A stretch of 64,000 nucleotides of DNA from Mesorhizobium sp. (GCF_016793485.1 NZ_JAEULZ010000001.1:1-64000); one strand, 5' to 3'; numbered from the stretch's first letter, positions 55,798 to 64,000 are shown. Notes: generated from the letters alone by a model not told the origin. Numbers and translations: made by a program.

Positions 55798-56685
55798 ATG
55801 ACAATTGTCTGCCTGTCGAATGGCGAACTGAGCGCAAAGCTGTCCACTGCCGGCGGTACTGTGCTTGAGCTCTGGTGGGAAAGGGAGGGAGAGCGCATCC
55901 CGCTTCTGCGCCCGGCAGCCTCCGAAGACGTAGGCCCGCTAGACTCTGGCTGCTTCCCGCTCGCGCCGTTCGGCAATCGGGTCAAGGATAATCGCTTTGA
56001 GTTTGAGGGTAGGGACTATCGCCTGACTCCAAATGTCGACTGGGATCCGCATTACCTTCACGGCGATGCGTGGCTGAGCGACTGGACCGTCGTGGCGCAG
56101 GAAGACCAAAGTGCGGAGATGCGTGTAAACCACGAAGGTTCACCATACGCCTACGAGACTCGTCAACGCTTTGTCCTTGCTGGACTTACGTTCTCGATTG
56201 AACTCGACGTTGTAAACAGAGGCAGCACCGCTATGCCGTTCGGGCTGGGCTGGCACCCCTACTTCCCGATGACGCCACGTACTACCCTGCTTGCGCCGGC
56301 GAAACTCCTGTGGACGGAGATAGAGAATTGGCTCCCCGGTGAAGCTACGCAGATACCGGCCGATCTCGATTTCTCCCGGCCTGCCGAACTGCCGCATCGG
56401 TGGGTAAACAATGGCTTGGAGGGCTGGGCGGGAACGGCGGAGATCAATTGGCCGGAACGCAGGACAAAACTACTTCTAGAGGCGTCTGATCTTTTCAGAC
56501 ATGCCTTTATCTTCGTGTCCGATCAGAGCTTCGATCCATCCTACCAGAGGGACTTCTTCTGTTTCGAGCCCATGTCCCACTTGGCCAACGGCCAGAACAT
56601 GGCAGGTCTCGGCGGCCTGGTCGTGCTTGAGCCCGGCGAGAGCCTGAGCGGAAGCTTTCGCCTGACGCCGCAGGCCGGGACATGA
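55798..56685 (+). CDS. Aldose 1-epimerase family protein (galactose mutarotase-like)
   Basis: 295 residues, cytosolic. The mutarotase fold has GCFPLAPFGNRVKDNRFEFE (Asn-Arg at the active site), PHYLHGDAWLSDWTV with the catalytic His, GLGWHPYFPM with the second conserved His, and Glu in FEPMSHLANG/LEPGESLSG. It interconverts the anomers of a sugar for the dehydrogenases encoded around it. Located 40 bases after the GntR gene on the same strand and probably co-transcribed with it. Confidence 0.9.
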   Translation: MTIVCLSNGELSAKLSTAGGTVLELWWEREGERIPLLRPAASEDVGPLDSGCFPLAPFGNRVKDNRFEFEGRDYRLTPNVDWDPHYLHGDAWLSDWTVVAQEDQSAEMRVNHEGSPYAYETRQRFVLAGLTFSIELDVVNRGSTAMPFGLGWHPYFPMTPRTTLLAPAKLLWTEIENWLPGEATQIPADLDFSRPAELPHRWVNNGLEGWAGTAEINWPERRTKLLLEASDLFRHAFIFVSDQSFDPSYQRDFFCFEPMSHLANGQNMAGLGGLVVLEPGESLSGSFRLTPQAGT

Positions 56686-56748
56686 CAATCATAACTAGCC
56701 GCGAAGTGACAGTAGGGTGAATACGTCTGCGGAAATCGACGCGCTTCA

Positions 56749-56759
56749 AAACTTGTAAG
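56749..56759. promoter_or_regulatory. Operator copy A (AAACTTGTAAG) before the second FadR-type gene
   Basis: AAACTTGTAAG is found here and, exactly inverted, at 57678-57688 on the other side of the same regulator gene. An 11-base identity at both promoters of one regulator-transporter pair is best read as its binding site. Confidence 0.5.
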
Positions 56760-56915
56760 TCAAGCAGGCTAGCTGCTACCATCCCGATACGCCATATCTG
56801 CGGGCTGCTTCCGTCAGCCGGCATGCCGTTGCTCTCCCTGTCGACTACAGAAGTCCGGCAATTGCGCCGGAACGGCGGAAAAGGCAGAAGAGCGGCAGCA
56901 ACAGGGAGTATCCGT

Positions 56916-57677
56916 GTGGAGAAGCTCGACCGAATCATTCCCCTCCAGCGCAGTCCGGCCGCGGCCGAACGGGTGGCGAATCAGCTGCTGGAGTTGGTCC
57001 GTTCCGGTAATCTGAAAGCCGGGGATGTCCTGCCGTCCGAAAACGATCTCGCCGCAGCGTTCCAGGTGAGCAGACCTGTCGTGCGGGAGGCCCTGCGTGG
57101 CCTCGCCATCATGGGGGTCGTGGAAAGTCGCCAGGGTGGCCGCTGCTACGTCACCAATCTCGAAGTGTCCCGCCTGCTGGCTCCGTTGCAGTTCGTGATT
57201 TCGCTCGACGAAAGCAATGTGAACGCGCTGCACGAAGCGCGGCTGATCAACGAAGTGGGGCTGGTTCGCCTTGGCGCACCAAAGATCGACGACGCCACGA
57301 TCACGCGGCTCAGGGAAATGGTCAGCGCAGGTTATTCGCTCACAAAAGACCCTGTCGGATTCCGTGTCCTTGATCTCGAACTGCACCAATCGATCATGAA
57401 GATTGCAGGCAACCCGGTCATGGAGGTGGTTGCCCTCAGCCTCTACGAACTGGGGATGGAGTTCCGTCGGGTTGCATCGGAGATGACCAACGTCCTGGAT
57501 CGCAGCGCAGCTGAACACGATGCGATCGTTGAAGCATTGGCGCTTCGGGACCCCGATGCTGCGGCAGCAGCCATGCGGTCGCACCTGACCTCGATTAATC
57601 GCACCACGCTGGAAGCCATGCAGAGGGTGGGTGCGTCGGACAGCAAAACGTGGCTGGCGAAGATGCAATCAACCTAG
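56916..57677 (+). CDS. GntR/FadR-family regulator of the downstream ABC transporter
   Basis: 253 residues from GTG 56916, which has AGGGAG eight bases upstream; the frame is open to ATG 56823 but that part is not family-like. Winged helix: ERVANQLLELVRSGNLKAGD, then DLAAAFQVSRPVVREALRGL and VESRQGGRCYVTN. Effector domain with HEARLINEVGLVRLGAPKID, LDLELHQSIMKIAGNPVMEV and AEHDAIVEALALRD, the FCD metal-ligand positions. It lies directly before the ABC transporter operon and shares an 11-base operator-like word with it, so it probably responds to the transported sugar or a derived acid. Confidence 0.92.
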   Translation: MEKLDRIIPLQRSPAAAERVANQLLELVRSGNLKAGDVLPSENDLAAAFQVSRPVVREALRGLAIMGVVESRQGGRCYVTNLEVSRLLAPLQFVISLDESNVNALHEARLINEVGLVRLGAPKIDDATITRLREMVSAGYSLTKDPVGFRVLDLELHQSIMKIAGNPVMEVVALSLYELGMEFRRVASEMTNVLDRSAAEHDAIVEALALRDPDAAAAAMRSHLTSINRTTLEAMQRVGASDSKTWLAKMQST

Positions 57678-57700
57678 CTTACAAGTTTACGGGTTGACAG
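57678..57700 (+). promoter_or_regulatory. Operator copy B and -35 region of the ABC transporter operon
   Basis: CTTACAAGTTT (57678-57688, the inverse of copy A) is followed five bases later by TTGACA (57694-57699), a perfect -35 hexamer. The -10 is not clear. A repressor bound to the word would sit against RNA polymerase. Confidence 0.5.
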
Positions 57701-57765
57701 GAAGCTGAATTTCTCTGATGCTTGGTCCGTACCGAAGGAGCGGTGCAGACAGGGAGGAATTCGCT

Positions 57766-58746
57766 TTGCTCAGGAAATTGATTGGATCCGTGGCCGTTGT
57801 GGCGGCCCTCGGGGCTGCCGGCAGTGCAGCCCTCGCGCAGGAAACTGAAGAACTCACCGTCGGTGCGATCTATCTCGACGCACAGGGCTTCTATGCCGGC
57901 GTCCGTAAGGGCGTGCAGGTTGGCGGTACTGAACTGGGCAAGAATGTCCAGATCATCGAGACCAATGCCGGCGGCGACGTCGGCAAGGAGGCATCGTTCA
58001 TCGACCGTCTCGTGTCGGCGGGCGTGCAGGCGATTATTCTTTCGGCGGTATCTCCCGATGGCTCGGTACGCGCGATCAAGCGCGCCAACGAGGCGGGCAT
58101 CCCGATCGTTTGCTACAACACCTGCATCAACGAAAAAGACATGAACGAGTACGTCTACGCTTACGCCGTGGGCGATCCCTTCGAATTCGGCTACAAGATC
58201 GGCCAGGTGGCCGCCGACGACTTCGTCAAGGCAGGCAAGACCGAACCGAAGATCGGCATCCTCAACTGCGAGTTCGTCGACGTTTGCGTCCAGCGTCGCC
58301 TGGGCTTCGAAAAGGCGTTGGGCGAGAAGGTGCCCGGCTTCAAGATCGTCTCGAACCAGGAAGCGACGATCCTCGACAAGGCGATCTCGACGGGCGAAAA
58401 GATCATCATCGCCAACCCGGACATCGATGCGCTCTGGGGTGAGTCCGGCGGCGCTGCGCTTGGTGCAGCCAAGGCCATCCGCAACACCAACAACGTTGGC
58501 AAAATCGCCGCTTATGGCTCGGACATGACGACCGAGATCGCCGGCGAGATCGTGGCGGGCGACGTGATGCGCGGCACCGTTGACGTTTCGGGCCAGGCGC
58601 TCGGCAAGCTGGCTCTGCAGCAGGCAGTCAAGGCCATCGAGAAGCAGCCCAAGGGCGAGATGATCGTGCCTAACCCGATCGATCTCTACACCACCGCCGA
58701 TCAGGCTAAGGCCTGGCTCGAGGCCCATCCAGACGGTCTGCCGTAA
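57766..58746 (+). CDS. Periplasmic sugar-binding protein of ABC importer
   Basis: 326 residues from TTG 57766, which has AGGGAGGAA six bases upstream. Signal peptide LIGSVAVVAALGAAGSAALAQ. Type-1 binding fold: LTVGAIYLDAQGFYAGVRKG, then GVQAIILSAVSPDGSVRAIK, PIVCYNTCINEKDMNEYVYA with Cys pairs, and KIAAYGSDMTTEIAGEI. First of a three-gene importer operon. The family transports pentoses, hexoses and deoxyhexoses; rhamnose or a related sugar is suggested by the rhamnose mutarotase further down. Confidence 0.93.
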   Translation: MLRKLIGSVAVVAALGAAGSAALAQETEELTVGAIYLDAQGFYAGVRKGVQVGGTELGKNVQIIETNAGGDVGKEASFIDRLVSAGVQAIILSAVSPDGSVRAIKRANEAGIPIVCYNTCINEKDMNEYVYAYAVGDPFEFGYKIGQVAADDFVKAGKTEPKIGILNCEFVDVCVQRRLGFEKALGEKVPGFKIVSNQEATILDKAISTGEKIIIANPDIDALWGESGGAALGAAKAIRNTNNVGKIAAYGSDMTTEIAGEIVAGDVMRGTVDVSGQALGKLALQQAVKAIEKQPKGEMIVPNPIDLYTTADQAKAWLEAHPDGLP

Positions 58747-58850
58747 GCGCACCCGCCGGATCGAAATGGAGCGACGCGCCTGCCGACGGCAGGCGCTCGC
58801 CAAGGTGTGGCGGGGCAAGGCCTCGTATCGTCCTGGAAAATCCGAAGGCG

Positions 58851-60386
58851 ATGGAAATGAACTCTGCCGCTCCCGTTTCCCGGTCGGCGACGCCGATTGC
58901 CCAGGTTACCGGGGCCGTCAAGCGCTACGCCGGCGTGCTCGCGCTGGATCATGTCGATTTCGTCGTTCAGCCCGGTGAAGTGAGGGCCCTGCTCGGCAAG
59001 AACGGCGCCGGTAAATCGACCCTCATCCGCATGTTGACTGGCGCGGAAGCGCCCGACGAAGGCACCGTCAGACTGGCCGGTCAAGAACTCGAACAAGCCG
59101 GCGAGAACCGCACTCGTCAATCCGCAGCACTTGGCGTGCGACCTGTCTACCAGGAGCTCAGCCTCGTCCGGGACATGAGCATCGCCGAGAACATGTTCCT
59201 CGGGGTTTGGCCAAGGCGGCTGGGCATGCTCGATCATCAAGAGATGAACCGGCGTTCGGCGGAAGCGCTCGCAAACCTCGGCCTCCAAATAGACCCGTCG
59301 GCGATGATCGATTCGCTCAGCCCCGCCGAGCGGCAACTGGTCGAAATAGCCCGGGCGATGATGGGCGACCCGAAGCTTGTGATCCTGGATGAGCCAACGA
59401 GTTCTCTTGCGGCCGCGGAGGTGGAACAGGTTTTCGCGGCGGTCCGACGTGTCAAGCAACGAGGCGCGGCTCTGATCTATGTCAGCCACCGGATGAAGGA
59501 AATCCGCGAGATTGCCGACACCGCGACGATCATGCGCGACGGGAAGGCGGTCTCGACCCTCGACATACGTGCTGCGGATACGCGCGAGATCGTTCGCATG
59601 ATGCTGGGTCACGACGAGAAGAGAGACGAAATGGTTGTCCCGCATGCGTCGGGACGGACCTTGCTGAGTGTCCGCAACATTGCCTACGCACCGAAGCTGG
59701 AAGACATCGGCTTTGACCTGGCCCAGGGCGAAGTGCTCGGTATTGCCGGACTGCTGGGTTCGGGGCGCACCGAATTGCTTCGCATCATTGCCGGGCTGGA
59801 GTCGGCGGACGCCGGCGCGATCATGCTGGATGGAGAAGACGTCACCAAAGAGAGCTGGAGCGGTATGCTGAAGCGCGGCCTCGGCATGACGCCTGAGAGC
59901 CGCAAGGATGACGGCATCGTGCCCCTGCTCGGCATCGATGAAAACACCGTCATCACCGATACCGGCTCAGTCGCTTCATATGGAATTCTGTCCGCCAGCA
60001 AGATAGCCGCCGCCACCCGAGACATTATCCAGCGCATGAGCGTGAAGGCGCCCACGACCGCGACGCCCATCGGCACCCTGTCAGGCGGAAACCAGCAGAA
60101 GATCGTCATCGGCCGCTGGGTCTATGCGGGATCCCGGCTGCTGTTGCTCGACGAGCCGACGCGCGGCGTCGATGTCGAGGCCAAAAGCCAGATCTACGCC
60201 ATCATCCGCAAGCTAGCGGCTGACGGCAAAAGCATCATCTTCGTTTCCAGCGAAATCGAGGAACTCCCGAAAGTATGCGACCGCGTTCTCGTTCTTCGCG
60301 ATGGACGCATAGTGGAAACTTTTGCGGCACCCAACATCGACACGGATGAACTGATGACCGCCAGCATCGCTGGCTCGTCGCATTGA
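58851..60386 (+). CDS. Sugar ABC importer double ATPase (RbsA/MglA family)
   Basis: 511 residues with two ATPase domains. Domain 1: Walker A GKNGAGKST, signature-like SPAERQLVEIARAM, Walker B LVILDEPTSSL. Domain 2: degenerate Walker A GLLGSGRTEL, signature LSGGNQQKIVIGRW and a normal Walker B LLLLDEPTRGVDV, in contrast to the 332-1912 paralogue. It follows the binding-protein gene after 104 bases and precedes the permease by 6. ATG 58851; ATG 58857 is also possible. Confidence 0.95.
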   Translation: MEMNSAAPVSRSATPIAQVTGAVKRYAGVLALDHVDFVVQPGEVRALLGKNGAGKSTLIRMLTGAEAPDEGTVRLAGQELEQAGENRTRQSAALGVRPVYQELSLVRDMSIAENMFLGVWPRRLGMLDHQEMNRRSAEALANLGLQIDPSAMIDSLSPAERQLVEIARAMMGDPKLVILDEPTSSLAAAEVEQVFAAVRRVKQRGAALIYVSHRMKEIREIADTATIMRDGKAVSTLDIRAADTREIVRMMLGHDEKRDEMVVPHASGRTLLSVRNIAYAPKLEDIGFDLAQGEVLGIAGLLGSGRTELLRIIAGLESADAGAIMLDGEDVTKESWSGMLKRGLGMTPESRKDDGIVPLLGIDENTVITDTGSVASYGILSASKIAAATRDIIQRMSVKAPTTATPIGTLSGGNQQKIVIGRWVYAGSRLLLLDEPTRGVDVEAKSQIYAIIRKLAADGKSIIFVSSEIEELPKVCDRVLVLRDGRIVETFAAPNIDTDELMTASIAGSSH

Positions 60387-60392
60387 GGCGGA

Positions 60393-61403
60393 ATGATCAT
60401 GGTCCAAGCTACGCCATCCACCCAGCGCAAGCCGCAGCGCCGTCTCGACTTCCAGCGGATGAACGAGATCGGCCTGCTGGTGGTGATCGCGCTCCTCTAT
60501 CTGACGTTCTATTTCTACGCCAACAACTTCCTCACCTTCCGCAACCAGGTCTCGATCCTGCGCGACGCGGCCGCATTCGGCATCGCCGCCTGGGGCGCGA
60601 CCCTGATCATCATCGCCGGCGAGATCGACATCAGTGTCGGGCCGATGGTCGCCTTCCTGTCGGTCTGTTTCGCCTTCCTGCTGAAGACCGAGGACATGCC
60701 GATGGCAATGGCCTTCATCCTGACGGCGGTCTTTGGATGCGCGCTTGGCGCGATTCCCGGCATCCTGCGCGCCTGGTATGACGTGCCATCCTTCATCGGC
60801 ACGCTCGGTCTGTGGAGCGCGCTCGGCGGTATGGCGCTCTACCTGACCGACTCGGTTCCGGTCACGATTCCTCCCAACGACTTTCTCGACTGGCTCGGCG
60901 GCGAACTGTTCGGCATCCCGATCTCCGCGATCGTGATGTTCATCCTTTTTGGCATATTTGTCTTCATCAGCCGCAAAACAGCCTTCGGGCGCTCGATCTT
61001 CGCCATTGGCGGCAATGCCAGCGCGGCGCATCTTTCCGGCATCAAGGTCAAGAACATTCGCGTCGCGCTGTTCGCCATCGCGGGCGTGTTGGCTGCGATC
61101 ACCGCCATACTGCTGACTGCCCGCAACGGCGTTGGCGATGCCAGCGTGTCGCGTAGCGGTCTCGAGTTCAGCGTGATCTCGGCGGTCGTCGTCGGCGGCA
61201 CCGCGCTCAGCGGCGGACGCGGGTCCATCCTGGGAACTTTGCTCGGCATCTTCGTCATTTCGCTGATCGGCAACGGCCTCGTGCTGATGGGTATCAACTC
61301 ATACCTTCAGCCCGTGGTGAGCGGTGTGATCATTGTCGCTGCAGTGCTCCTCAACATCCTGGCATCCAGATACGGCGCCCGACGCAACATCAAGGGCGCA
61401 TAG
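60393..61403 (+). CDS. Sugar ABC importer permease (RbsC-like)
   Basis: 336 residues, polytopic. Family landmarks are AGEIDISVGPMVAF, IGGNASAAHLSGIKV and GGTALSGGRGSILGT. Basic cytosolic N-terminus (STQRKPQRRLDFQR). Forms the channel for the binding protein and ATPase just upstream. The start is six bases after the ATPase stop. Confidence 0.93.
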   Translation: MIMVQATPSTQRKPQRRLDFQRMNEIGLLVVIALLYLTFYFYANNFLTFRNQVSILRDAAAFGIAAWGATLIIIAGEIDISVGPMVAFLSVCFAFLLKTEDMPMAMAFILTAVFGCALGAIPGILRAWYDVPSFIGTLGLWSALGGMALYLTDSVPVTIPPNDFLDWLGGELFGIPISAIVMFILFGIFVFISRKTAFGRSIFAIGGNASAAHLSGIKVKNIRVALFAIAGVLAAITAILLTARNGVGDASVSRSGLEFSVISAVVVGGTALSGGRGSILGTLLGIFVISLIGNGLVLMGINSYLQPVVSGVIIVAAVLLNILASRYGARRNIKGA

Positions 61404-61429
61404 TGAAAGAAGGGCAAGGAAACGCAGCC

Positions 61430-63058
61430 ATGGCCGAAACGCCAAAGCCAATCGATTGCGACGTGCTGGTCATTGGCTCCGGCCCATCCGGCGCGGTATT
61501 CGCCAAGCGTGCGGCGGAGGCCGGCATGAGCGTAGTGTGTCTCGAGCAGGGCGACTGGGTGGACTATTCCAAGGCCATTTCCGACAAGCCCGGCTTCGAG
61601 CTGACGGCGCCGCGCGATTGGCAATACGTGCCAACAAAACGCAACCTGTCGGGCGACTATCCGATCTCGGTCGAGGACTCGGATATCATTCCGCTTTACT
61701 GGAATGGAGTCGGCGGCTCCTCCATCTCCTGGGCCGCCAACTGGATGCGCAATCTGCCCAGCGACTTCCGCGTCCGCACCTTGGACGGCGTGGCTGATGA
61801 CTGGCCCATCAGCTATGAAGACCTGATGCCGCATTACGCGCGCACCGAACGCGAGTTTGTCGTCTCCGGGGTTGCCGGCGATCCGATGTACCCGGGCCAG
61901 GATGAACTGCTGCCGCCGGTCGATCTCACCAAAGCAGGACGCATGGTGGCCGCCGCACAGAATCGGCTCGGCTGGCATTGGTGGCCGGGAACTAATGCCA
62001 TTGCTACCGTCCCGCGAAACGGCATGGAACCGTGCCAGCAGCGCACCGCATGCATGTGGGGTTGTGTCGAGAAGGCAAAGGCGTCTACCGACCGGACACA
62101 CTGGCCCGAACTTGCCAGGCTCGGCGTCAGGCTCGTGCCGAATGCCCGTGTGACCCGCATCGAACTCGACAGGCAGGGACTTGCCCGGGGCGCTGTCTAT
62201 GTGGACCGGAAAACCGGCCGCGAGCATCTCGCCAAGGCTGGCATCATCGTCATCGCCGCGAACGGCATCGGGACGCCGAGGCTGCTGCTGTCGAGCCGCA
62301 TGCCGGGCAAGGAAGACGGCGTCGCCAACAGTTCCGGCCTTGTCGGCAAGCGGTTGATGCTGCACCCGACCGCTGCGGTTGTCGGCCTGTTCGACGCGCC
62401 GCTCGAAAGCTATCGCGGCGCCTGGGGGCAGGTCGCCTACACGCTGCAATTCTACGAGACCTCGCAGGAACGGGACTTCGTGCGCGGCTCCAAATGGAGC
62501 CTCCAGCCAACGGGAAGCCCGGCACAGATCGCTCGCCGGTGGCCATGGGGAGATGAGAACCAACTGTGGGGCGATGCGTTCCATGACGAATTCGCGCGGC
62601 GGTTCGGCCGATCCGTGTCATGGGGAATCATTTGCGAGGATCTGCCCGATGCGGAGAACCGGGTCGAGCTGGATACCGAGACGCCCGACGACACCGGCAT
62701 GCCGGGGGTAAAGATCCACTACAAGACGGGTGAGAACTCCAAGCGGATGCTGCGTTTCATGGCCGAGCGCGCCAAGGAGTCGCTGACAGAGGCAGGCGCA
62801 TACCGTACCGTCGTTGCTCCTCAGAGCCGCGAGTCCGGCTGGCACATCCTTGGTACCGCGAAGATGGGTGACGACCCGCGCGACAGTGTCGTCGATCGCC
62901 ACGGCCGGAGCCACGACGTGGCCAATCTGTTCATCGTCGATGGAAGTGTCTGGCCCACTTCTGCAGGGGTCAACCCGACCGCTACGATCGCGGCATTCGC
63001 CTCGTGGAGCGCTGCGCATGTCGTCGCAAACCGGGCGAGCCAGAGGATGGCGTCATGA
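61430..63058 (+). CDS. GMC-family FAD dehydrogenase, large subunit of a membrane-type sugar dehydrogenase
   Basis: 542 residues from ATG 61430 (AAGGAAA upstream); the frame is open from GTG 61403. FAD motif VLVIGSGPSGAVFAKRAAEA, GVGGSSISWAANWMRNLPSD, the Cys stretch CQQRTACMWGCVEKAKA, catalytic His in SGWHILGTAKMGDDP and Asn in AGVNPTATIAAFA. This is the gluconate-2-dehydrogenase / fructose-dehydrogenase type of GMC enzyme, which works with a small subunit; that partner follows with a four-base overlap. It probably oxidises the imported sugar or its acid and passes electrons to a cytochrome or quinone not encoded here. Confidence 0.9.
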   Translation: MAETPKPIDCDVLVIGSGPSGAVFAKRAAEAGMSVVCLEQGDWVDYSKAISDKPGFELTAPRDWQYVPTKRNLSGDYPISVEDSDIIPLYWNGVGGSSISWAANWMRNLPSDFRVRTLDGVADDWPISYEDLMPHYARTEREFVVSGVAGDPMYPGQDELLPPVDLTKAGRMVAAAQNRLGWHWWPGTNAIATVPRNGMEPCQQRTACMWGCVEKAKASTDRTHWPELARLGVRLVPNARVTRIELDRQGLARGAVYVDRKTGREHLAKAGIIVIAANGIGTPRLLLSSRMPGKEDGVANSSGLVGKRLMLHPTAAVVGLFDAPLESYRGAWGQVAYTLQFYETSQERDFVRGSKWSLQPTGSPAQIARRWPWGDENQLWGDAFHDEFARRFGRSVSWGIICEDLPDAENRVELDTETPDDTGMPGVKIHYKTGENSKRMLRFMAERAKESLTEAGAYRTVVAPQSRESGWHILGTAKMGDDPRDSVVDRHGRSHDVANLFIVDGSVWPTSAGVNPTATIAAFASWSAAHVVANRASQRMAS

Positions 63059-63468
63059 GCTCCGGATCACTGAGCGCCGCTGAACGCGACATCTTGGGAA
63101 GTCTAGCGGATGTGTTGATCCCGCCTGCTACCGGAGCGATTTGTGCCAGTGGGGCGGGCGTGAGCGGCGTGCTTCTCGATCAGGCCCAGTCCTATGCACC
63201 CGACCTGCCTGAGCGTCTGCGCGGAGTGATTGCGAAGGTCGGAAATCTTGGGCCGGCGCAAGCGCTCCAAGCTCTGAAGGCGAGCGACGGCGCGGCCTAT
63301 GACGGATTCTGCGAAACGATCGCCGCAATCTATTTCCTGTCCCCACAGGTACGCGCCGCCGTCGGATTTCCGGGCCGCGAGCCCAAGCCCGCGCGTGTCG
63401 ACGTGGCGGATCTCGAAGAACTTCTGTTGCCGGTTCTGGAAGCCGGCTTTGCTCCACGCACCGCCTAG
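63055..63468 (+). CDS. Small subunit partner of GMC dehydrogenase (gluconate 2-dehydrogenase subunit 3-like)
   Basis: 137 residues, start ATG overlapping the GMC stop by four bases. LSAAERDILGSLADVLIPPA near the N-terminus is the hallmark of subunit-3-type partners; AAIYFLSPQVRAAVGFPGRE follows. The usual Tat signal is absent, so the complex may stay cytosolic or be carried by another subunit. Its tight overlap with the GMC gene is strong evidence for a complex. Confidence 0.82.
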   Translation: MSSGSLSAAERDILGSLADVLIPPATGAICASGAGVSGVLLDQAQSYAPDLPERLRGVIAKVGNLGPAQALQALKASDGAAYDGFCETIAAIYFLSPQVRAAVGFPGREPKPARVDVADLEELLLPVLEAGFAPRTA

Positions 63469-63478
63469 AAAGGCCTCC

Positions 63479-63799
63479 ATGCAACGCATCTGCTTTCTGC
63501 TCAAGGTCAAGCAGCATCTGCTGCAGGAATACCGTGAGACACATCGCAATGTCTGGCCCGATATGCAGGAGGCTCTGCGTGCGGCGGGCTGGTCCAACTA
63601 CTCGCTTTTCTTGCGCGAGGATGGCCTACTGGTGGGTTATCTCGAAACGGACGACTTCGACAACGCTCGCGAAAAGCTTGCCGCCAGTGAGGTCAATCTG
63701 CGCTGGCAAACGGAAATGGCGCCGTATTTCGAGCAGCTCGAAGGACAGCGGCCCGACGAGGGTTTGACAATCCTGCCCAGCGTCTTCCATCTCGCTTGA
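63479..63799 (+). CDS. rhaM: L-rhamnose mutarotase
   Basis: 106 residues, the family size. Dimeric ferredoxin-like enzyme that interconverts alpha and beta L-rhamnose. Seen are QRICFLLKVKQHLLQEYRET with the His and WPDMQEALRAAGWSNYSLFL, then GYLETDDFDNAREKLAA and NLRWQTEMAPYFE (Trp-Gln near the active site). ATG 63479 follows the previous stop by ten bases; the longer upstream frame is a shadow of the small subunit gene. Suggests rhamnose, fucose or a relative as pathway substrate. Confidence 0.92.
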   Translation: MQRICFLLKVKQHLLQEYRETHRNVWPDMQEALRAAGWSNYSLFLREDGLLVGYLETDDFDNAREKLAASEVNLRWQTEMAPYFEQLEGQRPDEGLTILPSVFHLA

Positions 63800-63809
63800 G
63801 GCTGGCGCG

Positions 63810-63890
63810 ATGCTCGAATGCAAGGGACCCATCGTTGCCGAACTTGCGAAGCAGGGCGCCGATGTCGTGTTCGATTACTTCGGCAAGTAA
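63810..63890 (+). CDS. Short 26-residue frame, possibly a gene remnant
   Basis: MLECKGPIVAELAKQGADVV then FDYFGK and TAA. It starts 11 bases after the mutarotase stop with GCTGGCGCG as a poor ribosome-binding site. The AELAKQGADVVFDYFG stretch looks like a piece of a larger Rossmann-type protein rather than a complete peptide. May be non-coding debris. Confidence 0.25.
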   Translation: MLECKGPIVAELAKQGADVVFDYFGK

Positions 63891-63929
63891 CGACAACAAC
63901 GTGTTTGTTAAACCGCAATAGACGGAGCA

Positions 63930-64000
63930 ATGACCGTGAATTCAGATTTCCGGATAGCGGCTGTCCGCACCTACCTCGTCGAAAGCAGCGGCGATGGCGG
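63930..64000 (+). CDS. Start of an enolase-superfamily (mandelate racemase/sugar-acid dehydratase) gene, cut by the window end
   Basis: GACGGAG precedes an ATG whose frame reads MTVNSDFRIAAVRTYLVESS then GDGG at the window end. The RIAAVRTYLV beginning with a glycine-rich follow-up is the usual N-terminus of sugar-acid dehydratases of the mandelate-racemase group. Being next to rhaM, an L-rhamnonate or L-fuconate-type dehydratase is expected. Only 23 residues are visible. Confidence 0.6.
   Translation, partial: MTVNSDFRIAAVRTYLVESSGDG

Noticed and set aside
61307-62584. 425-codon minus-strand open frame
   Set aside because: Antisense to the GMC dehydrogenase, which has intact FAD and catalytic motifs.

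Overview
The window looks like chromosome (or a large replicon) of an alphaproteobacterium of the Rhizobiales, most like Mesorhizobium and relatives. The grounds are the high G+C, the many family-2 sugar ABC importers, GntR/FadR regulators and enolase-superfamily dehydratases, a MucR/Ros regulator, an HWE-type histidine kinase, DUF6894 and DUF1488 genes, and a bioY-pccB-pccA-mutase operon facing a PccR-type regulator. The species assignment is inference; no ribosomal or other diagnostic marker lies in the window.

0-18 kb is a catabolic island. It holds a sugar-type ABC ATPase and permease, an unusual one-chain MOSC / FAD ferredoxin reductase / Rieske protein, a periplasmic binding protein, and then a run of enzymes: NDP-forming acyl-CoA synthetase, enoyl-CoA hydratase, AcuI-type acryloyl-CoA reductase, luciferase-like monooxygenase, flavin reductase, aldehyde dehydrogenase, an enolase-superfamily enzyme of the hydroxyproline (betaine) type and a HypD-like DapA-family enzyme. 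A convergent Ldh2-family reductase follows. Three copies of one operator-like sequence (core GTCAGAC) precede its three leading genes, so it is probably one regulon. 18-26 kb carries propionyl-CoA to succinyl-CoA conversion (bioY-pccB-pccA-scpA, tightly overlapping) with its divergent regulator. That would take up any propionyl-CoA produced by the AcuI branch.

26-34 kb is a graveyard of mobile DNA: remnants of an Lrp/AsnC and an AraC regulator, a phage-like trio (ParB-methylase, DUF5681 protein, large terminase) with no structural genes, a nuclease tail fragment, and an IS91-type element whose integrase is broken by a deletion. 34-39.5 kb is a sensory cluster: GAF histidine kinase, lone receiver, small membrane proteins, CHASE3/HWE kinase, and an orphan periplasmic binding protein that may be the kinase's ligand partner. 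39.6-51 kb holds exported proteins, an outer-membrane barrel, a groES-groEL operon under a perfect CIRCE element (groES has no normal start codon), a chain of overlapping small genes ending in a transglutaminase-like protein, a 3' tRNA fragment that may mark an old integration site, and small regulators, including MucR beside a repeat cluster.

51-64 kb is a second sugar-acid catabolic island. A leftward operon (GMC dehydrogenase, galactonate-dehydratase-like enzyme, SDR) diverges from a GntR gene and an aldose 1-epimerase. A second FadR-type gene and a full ABC importer follow, then a GMC dehydrogenase with a small partner subunit, an L-rhamnose mutarotase and the start of another enolase-superfamily gene. 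This layout suits oxidative, non-phosphorylating use of a (deoxy)hexose. Two inverted copies of an 11-bp word flank the second FadR gene and are its likely operators.

Several start sites were moved to internal ATG/GTG/TTG codons on the basis of Shine-Dalgarno sequences, family N-termini or 4-base overlaps; each entry says so. All functional assignments come from motif recognition by eye, without database searches.
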